A stretch of 18,408 nt of DNA, from positions 1 to 18,408 of the forward strand of contig JAEWCM010000013.1 of NCBI GenBank assembly GCA_023390635.1. Direction: 5' to 3'. Made by a program: the position numbers and the translations under genes. The notes below the pieces were generated by a model. It was not told where the DNA came from and did not search any database. It saw only the letters and a program-made list of their open reading frames with translations. Numbering within the stretch: position 1 is the first letter of the stretch; every line of letters starts with the position of its first letter. Below are positions 8,537 to 15,868 of the stretch, in pieces. Source of the stretch: Bacillota bacterium. Its GTDB lineage: Bacteria > Bacillota > Desulfitobacteriia > Desulfitobacteriales > Desulfitobacteriaceae.

Positions 8537-9767
8537 ATTTTTTGAACAGAATAGTAGCATTATGTCCTCCGAATCCAAAGGTATTCGACATTGCCACGTC
8601 TACTTCCTGCCGCCTGGCTTGATTGGGCACATAATCCAAATCACAGTCAGGGTCAGGCTCACCATAATTAATGGTGGGGGGGATCAGATCTTTTTCAATG
8701 GTCAGAACTGCAGCAACCGCTTCTATTCCTCCTGCCGCACCCATCAAATGACCTGTCGTCCCTTTTGTAGAACTGACTGCCAGCTTGGAAACCGCTGTTC
8801 CAAACACTGCTTTAATCGCCTTCGTCTCGCTGGGATCATTAACTCCCGTACCAGTACCATGAGCATTAATATAATTTACTTCCTCCGGTTTAATCCCACC
8901 GTCTTTAAGGGCCAGCTCCATAGCCCGGATGGCTCCTCTTCCATCAGGGGCAGGAGATGTAATATGATAAGCATCCGAAGTGCATCCATAGCCACTTAAT
9001 TCAGCATAAATCCGGGCTCCACGTGCTTGGGCCTGCTCTAAGGATTCCAGGATCAATATCCCTGCTCCCTCTCCCATCACAAAACCACTGCGGCGGCGAT
9101 CAAAAGGACGGCAAGCGGCCTGAAAATCTTCCTTTTCAGTGGACATGGCCCGCATAGAACAAAAACCGGCAAAAGCCAGGGGAGTTATCGGTGCCTCCGT
9201 GCCACCGCACACCACCTGATCAGCCAAGCCCTCCCGAATCATTCTTAATCCTTCTCCAATAGCATTCGTCGCTGATGCACAAGCCGTTTGAATCGTATAG
9301 CTGGGTCCTTCAAAGCCATAAGTGATGGACAATTGACCTGCGGCCATATTGCCGATCAACATGGGTACAAAAAAGGGACTGACCCTGCCCGGCCCTTTAG
9401 CCATCATTACTTCCTTCTGTTCCTCGAAAGTTGCAACTCCCCCGATTCCGCACCCAATCACTGTACCCACTCTCTGCAGATCAATTTTTGCTTGATCCCA
9501 GCCTGCATCCTCCATGGCCATCTTTGTCGCGGCAACAGCGAACTGGACAAAGCGATCCATATGGCGGCTCTCTTTTCTGTCCATCCACTTTTCAGGATCG
9601 AAATCCTTTACTTCACCTGCCACTTTGGTAGGCATATCCTCTACATCAAAACGGGTCACCTTGTTAATGCCCGATTTGCCTTCCACCAAGTTCGTCCAAA
9701 AATTTTCAAGACCTATTCCAACAGGCGAGACTACTCCCATGCCTGTTACGACAACTCGTCTACTCAT
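8526..9767 (-). CDS. fabF: 3-oxoacyl-ACP synthase II (KAS II)
   Basis: Condensing enzyme that extends acyl-ACP with malonyl-ACP during fatty-acid elongation. From the ATG at 9767 (AAAGGGG eight bases upstream; seven further upstream codons in frame are unlikely to be used) it has 413 residues. The catalytic residues fall at the same numbers as in E. coli FabF: Cys163 in QTACASATNAIG, His303 in NAHGTGTGVND, Lys335 and His340 in STKGTTGHLMGAAGG. Typical thiolase-fold end GFGGHNATILFK. It follows acpP after a 151-nt gap holding hairpins, so its level may be set apart from acpP. The only KAS I/II-type gene in the window. Confidence 0.97.
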   Translation of the reverse strand: MSRRVVVTGMGVVSPVGIGLENFWTNLVEGKSGINKVTRFDVEDMPTKVAGEVKDFDPEKWMDRKESRHMDRFVQFAVAATKMAMEDAGWDQAKIDLQRVGTVIGCGIGGVATFEEQKEVMMAKGPGRVSPFFVPMLIGNMAAGQLSITYGFEGPSYTIQTACASATNAIGEGLRMIREGLADQVVCGGTEAPITPLAFAGFCSMRAMSTEKEDFQAACRPFDRRRSGFVMGEGAGILILESLEQAQARGARIYAELSGYGCTSDAYHITSPAPDGRGAIRAMELALKDGGIKPEEVNYINAHGTGTGVNDPSETKAIKAVFGTAVSKLAVSSTKGTTGHLMGAAGGIEAVAAVLTIEKDLIPPTINYGEPDPDCDLDYVPNQARRQEVDVAMSNTFGFGGHNATILFKKYRP

Positions 9768-9863
9768 TTGTTTGCCCCTTTCCCACATGCAATTAAAATA
9801 AATAATTATTTAAACTCTTGCCTCAACAAGAGATACTCGCTTTAAAACCAATAGATTGAAAAG

Positions 9864-9891
9864 AAAGTCCCGCAGTGAACTACGGGACTTT
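9864..9891 (-). terminator. Hairpin between acpP and fabF (attenuator-like)
   Basis: Stem AAAGTCCCG/CGGGACTTT (9864-9872/9883-9891), nine perfect pairs plus an inner AGT/ACT. On the minus strand it is followed by CTTTTC, an interrupted T-run. It starts 27 nt after the acpP stop. A weaker second hairpin CTCTTG/CAAGAG lies at 9815-9820/9827-9832, closer to fabF. Such an arrangement would give acpP more transcripts than fabF, as acyl carrier protein is needed in large excess; the polarity itself is inferred. Confidence 0.6.
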
Positions 9892-9918
9892 GTTTAAGTA
9901 CAATGACAACAAAACAGC

Positions 9919-10146
9919 TTACTGATTTTCCTGAATGTAGTTCACCGCGTCCCCAATTGTACGAATTTTTTCAGCCTCTTCATCAGGAATATCCAGATTG
10001 AACTCCTCTTCCAAAGCCATAATCAGTTCCACGATATCTAACGAATCAGCGTTCAACTCCTGAAAGCTAGTATTCAGAGTCACATCCTCTTCGTCTGCTC
10101 CCAGTTGATCAACTACAATCGCTTTAACTTTGTCAAAAACTGCCAT
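9919..10146 (-). CDS. acpP: Acyl carrier protein
   Basis: Small acidic carrier that holds growing acyl chains as thioesters on phosphopantetheine. From the ATG at 10146 it has 75 residues; upstream in-frame GTG/ATG codons (10158, 10155) lie on or right next to the AGGAGG site (10163-10158), so 10146 is better placed. The attachment motif NADSLDIVE puts the modified serine at residue 35. The four-helix pattern and closing IGDAVNYI are typical. 26-38 nt downstream of fabG depending on start. Confidence 0.96.
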   Translation of the reverse strand: MAVFDKVKAIVVDQLGADEEDVTLNTSFQELNADSLDIVELIMALEEEFNLDIPDEEAEKIRTIGDAVNYIQENQ

Positions 10147-10184
10147 GTCATCCATCACCTCCTCTCATTGGCCCATCATAGAGC

Positions 10185-10928
10185 CTACATGTACATGCCT
10201 CCATCCACACAAAGGACCTGTCCTGTAATATATCCTGCTCCGGGAGAAAGTAAAAAGAGCACTGCCTCCGCAATATCCTCCGGTCTACCGAAATATCTCA
10301 GCGGGATTGTCTCCAGCACCTGGTTTTTTACCTCTTCCGGTAATTTTTCCGTCATCTCTGTAGAAATATACCCTGGGGCAATTGCATTGACCCGAATTCC
10401 CCGGCCAGCCAGTTCTTTGGCCATGGACTTTGTAAATCCAATCATACCGGCCTTGGCTGCCGCATAGTTGGCTTGCCCCGCATTACCTACCAAACCGATC
10501 ACCGACGAAATATTGACAATTCGACCCGATCGTTGCTTAAGCATTTGCCTACTCACTGCTTTGGTACATAAATAGGTTCCCTTCAAATTGGTATTAATCA
10601 CTGCATCCCAGTCTGCTTCTTTCATCCGCATCAAAAGATTATCTCTGGTAATGCCAGCATTATTGACCAGACAATCAATTCTTCCAAAGCGTTCCATTGT
10701 CTGTCCTATCAATTGGTCAACCTGTTCTGCACTCGCCACATCAGCCTGTACGATCAAGCCTTCGCCTCCGGCAGCTTCAATTAAACCCAGGGCTTCTTCA
10801 GCCTTCTCCCGGCTGCCATTATAATTAATTACCACCTTAGCCCCCTGACCGGCCAGGCGAAGCGAGATTTCCCGACCAATTCCCCGGGCTCCCCCAGTCA
10901 CGATTGCTACGCTGTCATTCAGGAACAT
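10185..10928 (-). CDS. fabG: 3-oxoacyl-ACP reductase
   Basis: NADPH-dependent short-chain dehydrogenase that performs the first reduction of each elongation cycle. 247 residues. Cofactor loop TGGARGIG (11-18), NNAG (89-92), and the catalytic set Asn114, Ser142, Tyr155, Lys159 in NISSVIG and QANYAAAKAG with the same Ser-Tyr spacing as E. coli FabG. The C-terminal GYITGQVLCVDGGMYM is diagnostic of FabG rather than a general dehydrogenase. The ATG at 10928 is one base after the fabD stop, implying translational coupling. Confidence 0.97.
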   Translation of the reverse strand: MFLNDSVAIVTGGARGIGREISLRLAGQGAKVVINYNGSREKAEEALGLIEAAGGEGLIVQADVASAEQVDQLIGQTMERFGRIDCLVNNAGITRDNLLMRMKEADWDAVINTNLKGTYLCTKAVSRQMLKQRSGRIVNISSVIGLVGNAGQANYAAAKAGMIGFTKSMAKELAGRGIRVNAIAPGYISTEMTEKLPEEVKNQVLETIPLRYFGRPEDIAEAVLFLLSPGAGYITGQVLCVDGGMYM

Positions 10929-10929
10929 T

Positions 10930-11892
10930 TTACCGACTCTCCTTTAAATATGCAAGGGACTTTTCTAAGGAACTTAAGTCTCCAACCTGAGTTACACAAA
11001 CCGAAGGAAGGATTTTCTTGACTAAACCTGTCAAAACCCGCCCCGGGCCGCATTCTACAAACTGTTCTATTCCTGCATCCCTTAAATATCGAACTGATTT
11101 TTCCCACTGTACCGATCCGCTGACCTGGGCCATTAATGTATTTCTTATTCTTGCCGCCTCTGTTACTTCCATTCCGTCAACATTGGCAATCACTGGGCGT
11201 TCCGGAGCAAAAAAGTTTATTTTTTTTAGTTCTTCTCCCAGTTCAATACCTGCAGGAGCCATAAGAGACGAATGAAAAGGACCGCTGACCGAAAGAGGAA
11301 GAGCTCTTTTGGCACCCTGCGCTCTGGCCTTGGACACAGCTCCTTCTACGCCAGCCCGTGTTCCGGAAATCACAATTTGCCCCGGGCAATTATAATTGGC
11401 TATTTCTACCAGATCATGGCAAATTCCTTCTTCGTTACAGATACTTTCCACTTTTTTTTCATCCAAGCCTAAAATGGCCGCCATACAGCCCTGACCTTCG
11501 GGCACAGCTTTTTCCATCAATTCGCCCCGTCTGCGCACCAGCCGCAGTGCATCAGCCAGTGGCAAGCTGCCTGCTGCCACATAAGCACTGTATTCGCCCA
11601 GGCTATGCCCTGCAAAGTAAGCCGGTGCATATTCATTCCAGATTCCTTCTTTTATCAAGCGGGCTTTCCATACCCAATAAGCGGCGATACTCACAAGGAG
11701 CACAGCAGGCTGAGTATTTTCTGTTCGATTAAGTTCATCATCTGGTCCTGATTCAAGCATCTTCAAAAAGCTTTCACCTAAGGCTATCTTTCCGATTTTC
11801 CACGCCTCGGCACCTTCTTTTGTTTCAAATAGCTCCTGGCCCATCCCAACATACTGAGAGCCTTGCCCTGGAAAGATAACCGCCAGTTTCAA
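10930..11892 (-). CDS. fabD: Malonyl-CoA:ACP transacylase
   Basis: Loads malonyl groups from CoA onto acyl carrier protein, supplying the extender for FabH and FabF. 320 residues. FPGQGSQYVGMG (7-18) forms the oxyanion loop; the nucleophile is Ser97 in AGHSLGEYSA, with Arg in LRLVRRRGELM near 121 and His207 in GPFHSSLM. No extra domain. 35 nt after fabK and one base before fabG. Confidence 0.96.
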   Translation of the reverse strand: MKLAVIFPGQGSQYVGMGQELFETKEGAEAWKIGKIALGESFLKMLESGPDDELNRTENTQPAVLLVSIAAYWVWKARLIKEGIWNEYAPAYFAGHSLGEYSAYVAAGSLPLADALRLVRRRGELMEKAVPEGQGCMAAILGLDEKKVESICNEEGICHDLVEIANYNCPGQIVISGTRAGVEGAVSKARAQGAKRALPLSVSGPFHSSLMAPAGIELGEELKKINFFAPERPVIANVDGMEVTEAARIRNTLMAQVSGSVQWEKSVRYLRDAGIEQFVECGPGRVLTGLVKKILPSVCVTQVGDLSSLEKSLAYLKESR

Positions 11893-11927
11893 TTTTCATC
11901 CCTACTTCCCAACTACAATTATATTCT

Positions 11928-12875
11928 TTATTTTTTCACCATTTCGTGCAGCCTTTCCCACTGGGAGTTAGCTGACTGTAAGATATCGGCGATAATCTCC
12001 GCCGCCGGCTCAATCTTGGTGATCGCTCCGGCAATCTGGCCTGCCATAACCGAGCCTTGATCCACCTCACCTTCCGTCATGGCCAGACGGAGCTTCCCTG
12101 TTCCCATCTTTTCAATCTCCGCTGCCGGAATTCCCATCTGCTCTGCCTTTAACAATTCACGGGTAAAGGAATTTTCCAGGCAGCGCACCGGATGGCCTGT
12201 GGAACGGCCGCTCACCACCGTATCCCGGTCTCTGGCTTTCAGGATCATTGCTTTTACCGCAGGAGATATGATACATTCTTCCGCGCACATAAAACGGGTG
12301 CCGATTTGCACTCCCTGTGCTCCCAAGGCGAGAGCCGCCAACAACCCTCTTCCGTCGTAAATCCCTCCTGCGCCAACTACCGGAATATCCACTGCATCCA
12401 CAATTTGAGGCAACAGCGGCATAGTACCAATTTCCCCGATATGACCGCCAGACTCTGTTCCTTCCGCAATTAAAGCATCCACTCCGGCTTTTTCCAAACG
12501 CCGGGCCAACGCAACGGAAGCAACTACAGGAATAATTTTAGTTCCTATTTCCTTTAGAATTGGTATATATTTTCCCGGATTTCCGGCACCTGTCGTAATG
12601 ACCGGCACCCTCTCTTCCCTGATCACTTCCATGACCTCTTCCACATAAGGAGACATGAGCATAACATTCACGCCGTATTGCTTATTTGTACGTTCCTTAA
12701 CCTTTTTGATCTCTGTCCTTACCCAATCGGCAGGAGCCTGTCCTGAACCGATAATCCCCAGACCTCCTGCCTGAGAAACTGCTGCTGCCAGTTCTCCGGT
12801 GGACACCCAGGCCATACCTCCTTGAAGGATTGGATATTCTATATTAAGCAATTTGCACAACTCAGTTCGAAACAT
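11928..12875 (-). CDS. fabK: Enoyl-ACP reductase II (FMN-dependent)
   Basis: Flavin-containing NADH-dependent enoyl-ACP reductase that completes each elongation cycle; unrelated to FabI and typically insensitive to triclosan (family knowledge). About 315 residues in a TIM-barrel of the nitronate monooxygenase/FabK family. PILQGGMAWVS near the start, the catalytic-type histidine in GTESGGHIGE (His146 counting from the upstream GTG), FMN phosphate-binding VGAGGIYDGRGL and ALGAQGVQIGTRF. Nitronate monooxygenases look similar, but the GGHIG motif and the position inside a complete fab operon favour FabK. The start is ATG 12875, overlapping the fabH stop as TGATG; a GTG at 12878 is an alternative. 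Confidence 0.94.
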   Translation of the reverse strand: MFRTELCKLLNIEYPILQGGMAWVSTGELAAAVSQAGGLGIIGSGQAPADWVRTEIKKVKERTNKQYGVNVMLMSPYVEEVMEVIREERVPVITTGAGNPGKYIPILKEIGTKIIPVVASVALARRLEKAGVDALIAEGTESGGHIGEIGTMPLLPQIVDAVDIPVVGAGGIYDGRGLLAALALGAQGVQIGTRFMCAEECIISPAVKAMILKARDRDTVVSGRSTGHPVRCLENSFTRELLKAEQMGIPAAEIEKMGTGKLRLAMTEGEVDQGSVMAGQIAGAITKIEPAAEIIADILQSANSQWERLHEMVKK

Positions 12876-13885
12876 CACCTATTCCCATCTCCTTCTTTTC
12901 TCTCATACCATCTCAGCACACTGGCTCCCCAGGTTAAGCCTGCTCCGAATCCCACAAACAGAATATGATCCCCGTTTTTAACCTTTCCGGCCCGCACGAT
13001 CTCGTCCAAAGCCACTGGAATAGAAGCTGCCGACATATTGCCAAACCGGTCCAGATTGCTGACTACCCTTTTCTGGTCCATATCCAAGCGCTTAACCGCT
13101 GCCTCAATAATGCGGGCGTTAGCCTGATGTGGAATAAACCAATCCACATCCGCCTGCTTTAAACCAGCCTTTTGGAGCACACTCATTGAAACACTCTCCA
13201 CAATACGGACCGCAAATTTAAAAACTTCACTTCCCGCCATCTGCAGCACATGCTCTTTATTGGATACTGTCTCTAAATTAGCCGGATACCTTGATCCTCC
13301 TGCCTTTTGCAGCAGCAGATCCGCTCCTGAGCCATCTGCGCCCAGTTCAGATTCCAGAAGCCCATACCCTTCAGGTACCCTGCCCAAGATAGCAGCTCCC
13401 GCTCCGTCTCCAAACAAAATACAGGTTGAACGGTCTTCCCAGTCCAACACTTTGCTCAAAGCGTCGCCGCCGATCACTAAAACGGTGCGATACATCCCGG
13501 AGGCGATAAATTGCGCCGCCGTCACCATTCCATAAACAAAGCCGGTACACCCTGCCTCTAAATCAAATGCTGCCGCCTTTTTCGCCCCCAAGCGCTCTGC
13601 CACCAGACAAGCCGTAGCCGGGAAAAGATAATCGGGAGTAATGGTGGTCACAATCACCAAATCAAGCTCCTGAGGGTCCATCCCCACCTGAGCTAAAGCC
13701 TTTTCACCAGCTAAGATGCACAATTCAGATACCGGCACATCTGTCTCGCTAATTCGTCTCTCCCTAATCCCGGTGCGGGATACGATCCACTCATCGCTCG
13801 TATCCACCTTTTTTTCCAAATCGGCATTGGTCAGCACCCTTTCTGGAACATAGGCACCGGTTCCGATAATTCCTACATTATGCAT
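12875..13885 (-). CDS. fabH: 3-oxoacyl-ACP synthase III (KAS III)
   Basis: Starts fatty-acid synthesis by condensing an acyl-CoA primer with malonyl-ACP. 336 residues. Catalytic triad Cys113 (LEAGCTGFVYG), His253 (IPHQANARI) and Asn283 (NLDRFGNMSAAS). GIIGTGAYVPERVLTN at the start and VGFGAGLTWGASVLRW at the end are typical. The ATG at 13885 has AGGAGAAAGG upstream, ten bases after the plsX stop. Whether it prefers acetyl- or branched-chain primers cannot be told from the motifs. Confidence 0.97.
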   Translation of the reverse strand: MHNVGIIGTGAYVPERVLTNADLEKKVDTSDEWIVSRTGIRERRISETDVPVSELCILAGEKALAQVGMDPQELDLVIVTTITPDYLFPATACLVAERLGAKKAAAFDLEAGCTGFVYGMVTAAQFIASGMYRTVLVIGGDALSKVLDWEDRSTCILFGDGAGAAILGRVPEGYGLLESELGADGSGADLLLQKAGGSRYPANLETVSNKEHVLQMAGSEVFKFAVRIVESVSMSVLQKAGLKQADVDWFIPHQANARIIEAAVKRLDMDQKRVVSNLDRFGNMSAASIPVALDEIVRAGKVKNGDHILFVGFGAGLTWGASVLRWYERKEGDGNR

Positions 13886-13895
13886 GCCCTTTCTC

Positions 13896-14957
13896 CTATT
13901 CTTTTGTCTTTTCCGTGTCGGTCACTTTCTCACGCTTTGTTTCTTTGTCCTCTTCCCCGCTACTCTCTTGAAGCAACTTCAAATCATCCCGAATTTTCTC
14001 AATAAACTGAGCATGCACACATTCCTGTGCTACCCGAATTGCACTGACAATCGCCCGGGCCTTTGAACTGCCATGACAGATAATGCTGATTCCATTGACT
14101 CCAAGCAATGGGGCACCGCCATACTCGGCGTAATCCATCATCTGGGCTACTTCTTTCAATCCCGGCTTTATCGCCGCTGCCCCTAACTTTCGTACCGTAG
14201 TGGAAGTAATTTTCTCCTTAATCACTTGGAACAAAACTCCTCCCAAGCCTTCCATTGTTTTCAGCATTACATTGCCTACAAAGCCCTCGCACACCACCAC
14301 GTCCGCTTGCCCATAAGGGACATAGCGACCTTCAATATTTCCGACAAAATTAATCGGAGCGTTTTTCAGTAAAGGATAAGTACTCTGAGTCAACTGATTA
14401 CCTTTTGTCTCTTCCGCTCCAATATTTAAAAGCCCAACCCTGGGGTTTTTCAGTCCTAAAATCTTTTCAGCATAAATGCTTCCCATCAACGCATACTGAA
14501 GAAGATGCTCGGGGGCAGCGTCGGGATTAGCTCCCACATCCAACATCAGTTTCCCCCCCTTAAGTGTGGGAAGAACTGTAGCAATCGCAGGTCGATCTAC
14601 CCCCTTGATACGCCCCAGGCCTAACAAAGCAGCAGCCATCTGTGCTCCTGTGCTCCCTGCACTCACTACTGCATCGGCCTGCTTTTCCTTTACCAACTTT
14701 GTAGCTATCACAATCGAAGAATCTTTCTTTTTTCGCACTGCATTAGCCGGATGTTCATCCATTTCCACCACTTCTGAAGCATGAACAATTGACACATTAG
14801 CGGGAAGCTGTTCTCCTGATAACACCGATTTTATTTTTTCTTGATCTCCGACCAGAATCAGATTCAGCTGAGGATATACCTTAGCCGCTTCCAACGTGCC
14901 TTTGACAATTTCCTGGGGAGCAAAATCTCCCCCCATAGCATCCACTGCAATTTTCAT
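13896..14957 (-). CDS. plsX: Phosphate acyltransferase PlsX
   Basis: Makes acyl-phosphate from acyl-ACP for the PlsY step of phosphatidic-acid synthesis; a soluble, membrane-associated enzyme. 353 residues. The N-terminus IAVDAMGGDFAPQEIVKG (3-20), SAGSTGA (99-105), LDVGANPD (139-146) and the C-terminal GVNGISIICHGSS are family hallmarks. It carries about 25 highly charged extra residues at the C-terminus (ESSGEEDKETKREKVTDTEK), beyond the usual end near 330. The ATG at 14957 is two bases after the fapR stop, and its AAGGAGGA site lies inside the last fapR codons, so the two are coupled. Confidence 0.97.
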   Translation of the reverse strand: MKIAVDAMGGDFAPQEIVKGTLEAAKVYPQLNLILVGDQEKIKSVLSGEQLPANVSIVHASEVVEMDEHPANAVRKKKDSSIVIATKLVKEKQADAVVSAGSTGAQMAAALLGLGRIKGVDRPAIATVLPTLKGGKLMLDVGANPDAAPEHLLQYALMGSIYAEKILGLKNPRVGLLNIGAEETKGNQLTQSTYPLLKNAPINFVGNIEGRYVPYGQADVVVCEGFVGNVMLKTMEGLGGVLFQVIKEKITSTTVRKLGAAAIKPGLKEVAQMMDYAEYGGAPLLGVNGISIICHGSSKARAIVSAIRVAQECVHAQFIEKIRDDLKLLQESSGEEDKETKREKVTDTEKTKE

Positions 14958-14959
14958 GG

Positions 14960-15550
14960 TTATTCCTCCTTATTATTTTTTATGGTTTGATTCTCATCCT
15001 GAAGAGCAAATACAACCCATTCTCCCTCTAAAACCTTTTCACCGTTGACTTTGGCCACAACTTGAACCCAGCAGCGGTTTCCCTTACTTTTTAGTACTTT
15101 GGCCGTGGTTCTTACCATCTCTCCTAAATGGACCGGTCGAATAAATCGCAGCGTCACGCTCCCTGTCAAGGCCATTTCAGCATTGACCAAAGCAATGGCC
15201 AACGAATTGGCCTGAGCAAAAAGATAGTGGCCTCGAGCCACCGCAGCCTTGCCCAAAACCATATTTTCTTGAATCAGCATCTCAGAGTGGCCATACTCAC
15301 CCACTGTTAATTCACTTAGATGCCCGATCACTTCCTGCTCCTCCAAAGACCGTAATGATTCATAGGCCTGATCTGCTACAGCTCTGGTACGCTCACGCAG
15401 TTCGGGAATCTTCAATTCACTGCGGTCAAGTCGGATGGTAGAAACACTGACATCCAATCGGGCTGCCAGTTCTTCATCAGTCATAAAAGGACATTCTTCC
15501 AGATACTTGCGTAAATTTTCATGCCTTATCTGCCTTCTTTTTACCGCCAT
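14960..15550 (-). CDS. fapR: Transcription factor FapR, regulator of fatty-acid and phospholipid synthesis
   Basis: Malonyl-CoA-responsive repressor of lipid genes in Gram-positives. 196 residues: DeoR-like helix-turn-helix about 22-46 (MTDEELAARLDVSVSTIRLDR), an amphipathic linker about 50-78, and a hotdog-fold effector domain about 80-187 (ARGHYLFAQANSLAIALVN, SVTLRFIRPVHLGEMV, GEKVLEGEWVVFAL). First gene of the lipid operon; two matching operators lie in its own promoter, so it should autoregulate and control plsX-fab genes together. The ATG at 15550 begins a lysine/arginine-rich N-terminus. Upstream ribosome site is weak (AAGGAT at a distance), which would keep repressor levels low. Confidence 0.95.
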   Translation of the reverse strand: MAVKRRQIRHENLRKYLEECPFMTDEELAARLDVSVSTIRLDRSELKIPELRERTRAVADQAYESLRSLEEQEVIGHLSELTVGEYGHSEMLIQENMVLGKAAVARGHYLFAQANSLAIALVNAEMALTGSVTLRFIRPVHLGEMVRTTAKVLKSKGNRCWVQVVAKVNGEKVLEGEWVVFALQDENQTIKNNKEE

Positions 15551-15599
15551 TAAACCACCATCAATTCTTATCCTTAAGTGAGTATCTTATATTATAAAA

Positions 15600-15616
15600 A
15601 TATGATCTGGTCTTAA
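15600..15616 (-). promoter_or_regulatory. FapR-type operator, downstream copy
   Basis: Plus-strand sequence ATATGATCTGGTCTTAA. Compared with the recalled FapR consensus TTAGTACCTGGTACTAA it agrees at about 11 of 17 positions, including the central C-T-G-G-T core. It lies downstream of the predicted start site, 19 bp centre to centre from the stronger copy. Confidence 0.6.
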
Positions 15617-15618
15617 AA

Positions 15619-15635
15619 ATATGACCTGGTCCTAA
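15619..15635 (-). promoter_or_regulatory. FapR-type operator overlapping the fapR start site
   Basis: Plus-strand sequence ATATGACCTGGTCCTAA, about 13 of 17 matches to the recalled FapR consensus, with the palindromic core GACC-T-GGTC. It touches the -10 box (15635-15640) and covers the expected start of transcription near 15628, the classical position for repression. Confidence 0.75.
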
Positions 15636-15663
15636 TTATAAGTGATCGATCGCTTGTTTTCAA
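15635..15663 (-). promoter_or_regulatory. SigA-type promoter of the fapR-plsX-fab operon
   Basis: Minus-strand -35 TTGAAA (15663-15658), exactly 17 bp, then -10 TATAAT (15640-15635). Near-consensus and therefore strong; the tandem FapR boxes start at the -10 and extend downstream. A second TATAAT (15596-15591) lacks a good -35. Confidence 0.8.
15640..15655. repeat. Imperfect 16-bp palindrome in the fapR promoter spacer
   Basis: AAGTGATCGATCGCTT reads as itself in reverse complement apart from one base pair position (T/G). It lies between the -35 and -10 boxes and is distinct from the FapR boxes, so it could be an operator for another regulator, or chance. Confidence 0.4.
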
Positions 15664-15868
15664 GGGAAGCCCTTATTTCAATTCGCCAATTTACTCGATT
15701 AGGTTTCCGATTCGTCGGCTTTTTCCGCTATTATTCTCTAAATTTTTATCTATTCCTTGGCGAAACTCTCTGATTTCTCCACCGCTGCTTCTAAAACGGA
15801 AGGATTCTGTTAAGATTTGCCGAATTTTATCTAATAGTAAACTATAGGATAAATTAGGGGGCAATGTG
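15664..15868 (+). promoter_or_regulatory. Upstream region of the XRE-TPR regulator gene
   Basis: About 200 bp between the fapR -35 and the regulator start. It holds a ribosome binding site AGGGGG (15856-15861) seven bases before ATG 15869. AT-rich candidates (for example TATAGG near 15843) have no well-spaced -35, so the promoter is weak or activator-dependent. Small inverted repeats AAGGG/CCCTT (15662-15674) and CCGA/TCGG (around 15708) are noted. No coding gene is supported here. Confidence 0.45.

Noticed and set aside
15662..15720. Small hairpins AAGGG/CCCTT and CCGA-TTCG-TCGG as terminators or riboswitch parts
   Set aside because: Stems of only 4-5 bp, no upstream gene for them to terminate, and no extended structure typical of a riboswitch.
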